A DNA stretch of 64,000 nucleotides from Isoetes taiwanensis (lineage: Eukaryota > Streptophyta > Lycopodiopsida > Isoetales > Isoetaceae), in assembly GCA_021234155.1 (NCBI GenBank), contig JAJEKV010000111.1:876968-940967 (forward strand). The letters run 5' to 3'. Below are positions 56,796 to 64,000 of the stretch, piece by piece. Every line of letters starts with the position of its first letter. Position 1 is the first letter of the stretch. The position numbers and the translations under genes were made by a program. The notes under the pieces were generated by a model that made no database searches, had not been told where the DNA came from, and saw only the letters and a program-made list of their open reading frames with translations.

Positions 56796-58491
56796 CCAAA
56801 TCTAAGTTCACTGTGCTAAGATTCAACGGGGATAGCTGATTGTACTTCCTAGTCATGCCGTTCCAATTAGTTCTATTTCAATTGAACTTTGTTCTACTAT
56901 TTAAGTGTTGGAGTAAGACTGACGTCCAATTTGAATAGAATAAAAAATTCCAACAGTTGAATATATTAAAAAATTCCAATGGTTGAATGTGGGACAAAGA
57001 TCAATCTAAATAGAGCTAACAAGAATTCCGACAGTAGGACAACGTCCAGTTTAAATAGAAGAATTTCAATAAATAGAACGAAACCACAAATGCAATTAGA
57101 ATCACAGAACAATTCCTTTCAGGTTTGTAGTCCTCATAAGATGGTGGAATCCATAATTGAGATGAAATTAGACTCGTTGTTTGGGACATGGAAGCTATTT
57201 ATTAAAGAGGTAACAACTGCCAAAAATCTTCATTATAGACATATTGTCCATTTGTACTTCTTCCATTGAACTATGAAAATATGTGAATTGTTGAAAATTT
57301 GAACCACTGATACGATCTTAAACCTGCCACACTCAAGGTCACTGGTTCAAGTATGACCAACATCAGTGTAGTAACGAGAACTTTAAAATCTATTGCCTTG
57401 AGAACTTTAAAATCTATTGCCTTGAGATCACAGGTGCGAGATTGGCCATATGTAATCTATCATTAGATGGAGAACAAAGAAATGAACATCAGATTATACC
57501 AATAATCTAATAGTTTTAATTAGTTCATCATACTAGTTCAAAGCGTTAGGTTTAACTTCCTCTAGATTAAGCCTAATGGTTTTTTACTTCCTCTAGATTA
57601 AGCCTAATGGATAACATTTTTGTGGAGTTGCTTAATTTTGGGATTGGATCATTGGTGTGATCTGTATCGGAAACTTTATTTTACACCTACATTTTCAATA
57701 GAAACAAGATGCTGATGTAGAGGGCTGTGATGGTTGGTCGGTCTGTGTCGTCCTCCCCCTGTATTGCTGCATAACAGGAATGCCTTTTCTTCTTGCATAT
57801 AGTTGTTGCCTCCTTTTATTAAGACAAGGCCTTCCTTTAATAAAGCATAGATATCCCTTAGATTAAAAAAAAAGAAGGGTAAATTCATAGACACTTCTAT
57901 GATAAGATGCCCCTTAACATAGATACTTTTTTTATCTTCTATTGTTCACGATCCCTTTCCTTGATTTGGTTGGCAATGCCTTTTCAATCATGACTATATC
58001 AATATATGAACTATCTTCTTGCATGGATATAACTTTGTTAGAAGTTTCCCTTAATTTCGATAGTATACCTGGGCCCTTCTATATTACTAGGTGACCTATA
58101 GGAATATAGTTTACGTAATATTTGCCATAATTTGCCAATTCATTCAGCGAGAATCACTTCCCAGTGCTTGCTCCAAATCAGATAGCCCGTATTGAGCAGA
58201 GGATCGTCCATCTAAAACAAAGGTAAGCATGGACAAGGCCAAATTATGTCGGGGGTTGCGCCTATTATAGAGAGGGTACGTCATGTGCATGCAAAAGGTC
58301 GACAACTGCTAGGGTCCCCATGGATGTAAAAAACCCTCTATCTGTCTGCCTGCCTGCCCCCGTCTATACATCAACAACATAGCAAATGACTATTTCTCTA
58401 ATCTAGAACTGTGAATTAACTCTACCACTGAGTCCTATGAAGAAGATCAATCTGTATCAAGCATTAAATTTATTTCTTAAGGTTATTTTGG
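56796..58491. repeat. 1.7-kb tandem repeat, unit 1
   Basis: First unit of an array; it begins (CCAAATCTAAGTTCACTGTG) about 525 bp after the carrier stop codon. Each unit contains: a hypervariable hairpin (here GGACAACGTCC, about 57040); a frame of about 96 codons and a minus-strand frame of 72 codons that recur in each unit without family signature; a doubled 24-mer (GAGAACTTTAAAATCTATTG with CCTT); a doubled 31-mer (TTCCTCTAGATTAAGCCTAA); and a CTGYCTGCCTGC microsatellite near the end. It differs from later units by a 13-bp loss near 56828. Confidence 0.9.
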
Positions 58492-59591
58492 ACCAAATCT
58501 AAGTTCACTGTGCTAAGATTGGGTGTGATGGATCAACGGGGATAGCTAATTGTACTTCCTAATCATGCCATTCCAATTAGTTCTATTTCAATTGAACTTT
58601 GTTCTACTATTTAAGTGTTGGAGTAAGACTGACGTCCAATTTGAATAGAATAAAAAATTCCAACAGTTGAATATATTAAAAAATTCCAATGGTTGAATGT
58701 GGGACAAAGATCAATCTAAATAGAGCTAACAAGAATTCCGAAACGTGGGACAAATGTCCCAGTTTAAATAGAAGAATTTCAATAAATAAAACAAAACCAC
58801 AAATGCAATTAGAATCACAGAACAATTCCTTTCAGGTTTGTAGTCCTCATAAGATGGTGGAATCCATAATTGAGATGAAATTAGACTCGTTGTTTGGGAC
58901 ATGGAAGCTATTTATTAAAGAGGTAACAACTGCCAAAAATCTTCATTATAGACATATTGTCCATTTGTACTTCTTCCATTGAACTATGAAAATATGTGAA
59001 TTGTTGAAAATTTGAACCACTGATACGATCTTAAACCTGCCACACCTTGATAACGAGAACTTTAAAATCTATTGCCTTGAGAACTTTAAAATCTATTGCC
59101 TTGAGATCACAGGTGCGAGATTGGCCATATGTAATCTATCATTAGATGGAGAACAAAGAAATGAACATCAGATTATACCAATAATCTAATAGTTTTAATT
59201 AGTTCATCATACTAGTTCAAAGCGCTAGGTTTAACTTCCTCTAGATTAAGCCTAATGGTTTTTTACTTCCTCTAGATTAAGCCTAATGGATAACATTTTT
59301 GTGGAGTTGCTTAATTCTGGGATTGGATCATTGGTGTGATCTGTATCGGAAACTTTATTTTACACCTACATTTTCAATAGAAACAAGATGCTGATGTAGA
59401 GGGCTATGATGGTTGGTCGGTCTGTGTCGTCCTCCCCCTGTATTGCTGCATAACAGGAATGCCTTTTCTTCTTGCATATATTTGTTGCCCCCTTTTATTA
59501 ATACAAGGCCTTCCTTTAATAAAGCATAGATATCCCTTAGATTAAAAAAAAAGAAGGGTAAATTCATAGACACTTCTATGATAAGATGCCC

Positions 59592-61446
59592 GCTGGGCAG
59601 AGGCAGCGGATGTGCGAGCCCTCACACAGGCAGGCTTTCGACCCCGCCACTCAACGATTGACCATATCTTTACGCTGCGGGCACTGATTGAAGACAGCCG
59701 GAATCACCGGCTGGACTTGTATTGCTGCTTTGTGGACTTCGCAAAGGCTTTTGATACGGTCCCCCGGGAAAAGTTGTGGGCTAGATCTGCGTCAACCTGG
59801 GGCTCCCGCTGCCGCGAGTAATGCCATATACAAAGTTGTATGAGAGTTGTTTTGGCAGGATGCGGTCGGCGGGCCAAGCATTTACCAAGTAGTATCGGGG
59901 TCCCCGGGGTTGCCCCTCTCGCCGACACACTTTTGGCCTCTACATTGATCAGTTAGAGCCCGGCTTCTCGAGCATGGGGGGATGGCATACATCTTTTGCA
60001 CCAGGTCATCCGCCACTCATCTATCGCGGGGCGATGTTGGCTGGCAAAACACCCCTTAAGATATGCGGTCTCACCGGATGCCCTAGACACATTTTGTCGG
60101 GCTACGTGGATTATCGCCAATCCGCCAAGACCGGGTGGTTCTCATATCCTCTTCACGTCACCCCATGCCTCCCGCACTCACATATCTAGGATACTGTGGG
60201 CGCCACGCCCACCTACAAGTACCTAGGGGTGGAGTTCCCCTCCTCCTCATTGAGGCGTCTATCCGCTTTTGGACAAATCTAAGTTCAACGGCCCGGTGCT
60301 AAGCGCTTTATGCAATGCAAACAACAGGTCACCGTGCGAGCTATATGATTGGGGCCATCAGCCACATCCGCTATTTCCGGTCGAACCCGTTCCTTTCCAG
60401 ACGGGTCGAGGTTTAGGGGCCTGGCCGCCTTTTGACGACTGAATGACTTGGAGCAGTGTATATAGGCATTTTTGGCACGGGCACTTGGGTGAAACCTTCA
60501 ATCCCCTATCGATTCTGCCAAGAAACCGATTCTTGCCGCCAAATGGCAGCCCTTGATAGACACATCGCCTATTTTCGTAAAGTGGTTACTATGGGTGATG
60601 CTCTCGGCCCCGCACTGGCTTACACCGTGGCCATGAGTCCACAAATGCTTAGGGCCTGTTGAGGGGTAAGAGAGATCGCTGGTTCGCCAGATGGAACGTT
60701 TGGGAGCACGATGCGATTTAATAAAGCAGCCGGCCGATCGTGGGATAAAATTTCAGTACCTAGATGCTTGTTTCCTTGGCAAGCTCGGGACCCCATTGCT
60801 CTAGAGCAGTCAAAATGGCCCATTACAAGGAGCACATCAACCCCGCAGTTAGCCCTCAAAGGGCCCACGGCTCTACCAACGTTCCCGGTGCCCAAAGCGC
60901 AGCTCATTGCCTCCATTCGAACTTTGCCCACCATCTTCGCCGAGGCGAGGCGGTGGATTGGGGAGCCCCGCCAGACATCATTCGCTGGAGAACTTTGTCA
61001 AAATGGGTGCCGTTGAGGATGAGTCTCACACTTTCCGAGTTGCCCGCTAGTTCAAAGTCGGTCGGGCCGAACGCCCCCTTTATGCACGGCTGGGCGGTTT
61101 TTGCATTTGCTAGATGAACACACCGTCGATCGTGCCACGGGGTCATACATCCGGAGGTATTGGACCATTGGCGAGATCACCTTTGCCCCCGCACTTTCCG
61201 TCCGTGACTAGGCACTACGGGGTGGTGCATGGCTCAGATATATTGGGATGTTTCGCATTTTATATGATTAGCATGGTTTATCGTGCCGGTGATTGTCGCC
61301 CCCGGTTTTTCCCTCGAAAACCCTTCTTCTTGCGGGGTTTTAATCCGGCAAGAATCCGCTTGTTGCGTTTTTTTGTATTGGGTCCCATAGACCGATTGGT
61401 CTCCGTGGACGATAAAAGTAACTTCCTTCCTTCCTTCCTTCCTTCC
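59592..61446 (+). mobile_element. 5'-truncated LINE with (TTCC)n tail inside repeat unit 2
   Basis: Starts in the RT domain and ends GACCGATTGGTCTCCGTGG, ACGATAAAAGTAA and about seven TTCC units. The interrupted site in other units is GATGCCCCTTAACATAG. Left flank ends GATGCCC and right flank continues TTAACATAG, so a target duplication is at most 2-4 bp and ambiguous with the tail. The microsatellite tail replaces the usual poly(A). Copies of this 3' end lie at 14484 and 18283. Confidence 0.9.
59593..60300 (+). pseudogene. LINE reverse transcriptase fragment
   Basis: First frame: LTQAGFRPRHSTIDHIFTLR, ALIEDSRNHRLDLYCCFVDF, AKAFDTVPREKLW, the RT fingers/palm motifs of non-LTR elements (FRP.RSTxDHIF, DF.KAFD.V). 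Later pieces in other frames: LYIDQLE, HQVIR, DALDTFCR, HASRTHIS, PTYKYLGVEF. At the YADD catalytic position the sequence encodes LIYRGA instead of LIYADD. At least five frameshifts in 700 bp make it a dead copy. Confidence 0.8.
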
Positions 61447-62023
61447 TTAACATAGATACTTTTTTTATCTTCTATTGTTCACGATCCCTTTCCTTGATTT
61501 GGTTGGCAATGCCTTTTCAATCATGACTATATCAATATATGAACTATCTTCTTGCATGGATATAACTTTGTTAGAAGTTTCCCTTAATTTCGATAGTATA
61601 CCTGGGCCCTTCTATATTACTAGGTGACCTATAGGAATATAGTTTACGTAATATTTGCCATAATTTGCCAATTCATTCAGCGAGAACCACTTCCCAGTGC
61701 TTGCTCCAAATCAGATAGCCCGTATTGAGCAGAGGATCGTCCATCTAAAACAAAGGTAAGCATGGACAAGGCCAAATTATGTCGGGGGTTGCGCCTATTA
61801 TAGAGAGGGTACGTCATGTGCATGCAAAAGGTCGACAACTGCTAGGGTCCCCATGGATGTAAAAAACCCTCTATCTGTCTGCCTGCCTGCCTGCCCTATA
61901 CATCAACAACATAGCAAATGACTATTTCTCTAATCTAGAACTGTGAATTAACTCTACCACTGAGTCCTATGAAGAAGATCAATCCGTATCAAGCATTAAA
62001 TTTATTTCTTAAGGTTATTTTGG

Positions 62024-63686
62024 ACCAAATCTAAGTTCACTGTGCTAAGATTGGGTGTGATGGATCAACGGGGATAGCTGATTGTACTTCCTAATCATGC
62101 CATTCCAATTAGTTCTATTTCAATTGAACTTTGTTCTACTATTTAAGTGTTGGAGTAAGACTGACGTCCAATTTGAATAGAATAAAAAATTCCAACAGTT
62201 GAATATATTAAAAAATTCCAATGGTTGAATGTGGGACAAAGATCAATCTAAATAGAGCTAACAAGAATTCGGCAAGAGGGACAACGTCCCAAATTTAAAT
62301 AGAAGAATTTCAATAAATAGAACGAAACCACAAATGCAATTAGAATCACAGAACAATTCCTTTCAGGTTTGTAGTCCCCATAAGATGGTGGAATCCATAA
62401 TTGAGATGAAATTAGACTCGTTGTTTGGGACATGGAAGCTATTTATTAAAGAGGTAACAACTGCCAAAAATCTTCATTATAGACATATTGTCCATTTGTA
62501 CTTCTTCCATTGAACTATGAAAATATGTGAATTGTTGAAAATTTGAACCACTGATACGATCTTAAACCCCGCCACACTCAAGGTCACCGTTCAAGTATGA
62601 CCAACATCGATTAGTAACGAGAACTTTAAAATCTATTGCCTTGAGAACTTTAAAATCTATTGCCTTGAGATCACAGGTGCGAGATTGGCCATATGTAATC
62701 TATCATTAGATGGAGAACAAAGAAATGAACATCAGATTATACCAATAATCTAATAGTTTTAATTAGTTCATCATACTAGTTCAAAGCGCTAGGTTTAACT
62801 TCCTCTAGATTAAGCCTAATGGTTTTTTACTTCCTCTAGATTAAGCCTAATGGATAACATTTTTGTGGAGTTGCTTAATTCTGGGATTGGATCATTGGTG
62901 TGATCTGTATCGGAAACTTTATTTTACACCTACATTTTCAATAGAAACAAGATGCTGATGTAGAGGGCTGTGATGGTTGGTCGGTCTGTGTCGTCCTCCC
63001 CCTGTATTGCTGCATAACAGGAATGCCTTTTCTTCTTGCATATATTTGTTGCCCCCTTTTATTAAGACAAGGCCTTCCTTTAATAAAGCATAGATATCCC
63101 TTAGATTAAAAAAAAAGAAGGGTAAATTCATAGACACTTCTATGATAAGATGCCCCTTAACATAGATACTTTTTTTATCTTCTATTGTTCACGATCCCTT
63201 TCCTTGATTTGGTTGGCATGGATATAACTTTGTTAGAAGTTTCCCTTAATTTCGATAGTATACCTGGGCCCTTCTATATTACTAGGTGACCTATAGGAAT
63301 ATAGTTTACGTAATATTTGCCATAATTTGCCAATTCATTCAGCGAGAACCACTTCCCAGTGCTTGCTCCAAATCAGATAGCCCGTATTGAGCAGAGGATC
63401 GTCCATCTAAAACAAAGGTAAGCATGGACAAGGCCAAATTATGTCGGGGGTTGCGCCTATTATAGAGAGGGTACGTCATGTGCATGCAAAAGGTCGACAA
63501 CTGCTAGGGTCCCCATGGATGTAAAAAACCCTCTATCTGTCTGCCTGCCTGCCCCCGTCTATACATCAACAACATAGCAAATGACTATTTCTCTAATCTA
63601 GAACTGTGAATTAACTCTACCACTGAGTCCTATGAAGAAGATCAATCCGTATCAAGCATTAAATTTATTTCTTAAGGTTATTTTGG
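62024..63686. repeat. 1.66-kb tandem repeat, unit 3
   Basis: 1663 bp. Hairpin GGGACAACGTCCC at about 62279, preceded by CGGCAAGA. A 44-bp deletion after GGTTGGCA (63218) relative to units 1 and 2 lies between short GCA-containing repeats and looks like slippage. Confidence 0.9.
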
Positions 63687-64000
63687 ACCAAATCTAAGTT
63701 CACTGTGCTAAGATTGGGTGTGATGGATCAACGGGGATAGCTGATTGTACTTCCTAATCATGCCATTCCAATTAGTTCTATTTCAATTGAACTTTGTTCT
63801 ACTATTTAAGTGTTGGAGTAAGACTGACGTCCAATTTGAATAGAATAAAAAATTCCAACAGTTGAATATATTAAAAAATTCCAATGGTTGAATGTGGGAC
63901 AAAGATCAATCTAAATAGAGCTAACAAGAATTCCGACAGTAGGACAACGTCCAGTTTAAATAGAAGAATTTCAATAAATAGAACGAAACCACAAATGCAA
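63687..64000. repeat. 1.7-kb tandem repeat, unit 4 (cut by window end)
   Basis: First 314 bp. Its hairpin block (CGACAGTAGGACAACGTCCA) is identical to that of unit 1 and unlike units 2 and 3, so the variants do not follow simple neighbour order. Confidence 0.9.

Larger units (their letters stand above)
58492..62023. repeat. 1.7-kb tandem repeat, unit 2 (split by a LINE)
   Basis: About 1674 bp once the LINE at 59592-61446 is removed. The hairpin reads GGGACAAATGTCCC (about 58747). A deletion of about 35 bp after CCACACC (59043) distinguishes it from units 1 and 3. Confidence 0.9.

Noticed and set aside
56979-63137. Recurring 96-codon plus frame and 72-codon minus frame in the tandem units
   Set aside because: They recur because the unit is duplicated; no family signature and indels between units alter them without regard to frame.

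Overview
The window is nuclear DNA of a land plant. It has spliced genes with GT-AG introns, a plant-type plasma-membrane adenine-nucleotide transporter, a PPR fragment, Ty1/copia, Ty3/gypsy and LINE remnants, and very low gene density. The style of the PPR fragment, the LINE RT type and the rolling-circle (HUH) element point to a large seed-free genome, most likely a fern. That placement is inference. I can support one intact-looking host gene, the two-exon PM-ANT1-like carrier at 54848-56271. Almost everything else is mobile DNA or debris of captured genes.

Layout. 1-3430: minus-strand LTR retrotransposon piece (gag side, tRNA-iMet-like PBS, 1.78-kb LTR, PPT). 4050-5250: degraded Ty1/copia gag/protease. 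5560-9130: 3.5 kb of strongly purine-biased DNA. 9152-13330: a palindromic pair of HUH-endonuclease (Replitron-like) elements, one nearly complete and one truncated. 14.5-18.8 kb: LINE tails, a chimeric block of three captured gene fragments (TM9SF, PPR, acireductone dioxygenase), a fold-back element and a TIR element.

19388-43690 is one nested stack. A minus-strand Ty3/gypsy pol (RT-RNase H at 43690-42229, integrase at 20618-19388) was split twice. One insertion is a 4.6-kb non-autonomous LTR element (A, 20619-25240, target duplication TCTTT). The other is a large DNA transposon (25274-42228, TIRs starting GGTCCTCGCA). The DNA transposon itself received a sister LTR element (B, 25444-30089, target duplication ATCCA), fold-back elements and a segment with a captured exon. 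Without element B it is about 12.3 kb. It carries a plus-strand transposase-like gene of a type I otherwise associate with uncharacterised animal proteins, and a minus-strand multidomain gene (coiled coil, zinc-finger-like segment, acidic linker, inactive FCP1/SCP-phosphatase fold). This is the most unusual system in the window.

43690-46430: a LINE ORF1/endonuclease piece fused to the gypsy, then an LTR remnant related to the one at the left edge. 46.4-54.8 kb: short repeats, a 38-bp perfect palindrome, a decayed coding region, a long CT microsatellite and the carrier's upstream region. 56796-64000: a tandem array of a roughly 1.67-kb unit that runs off the window; one unit carries a 1.86-kb LINE insertion with a (TTCC)n tail.
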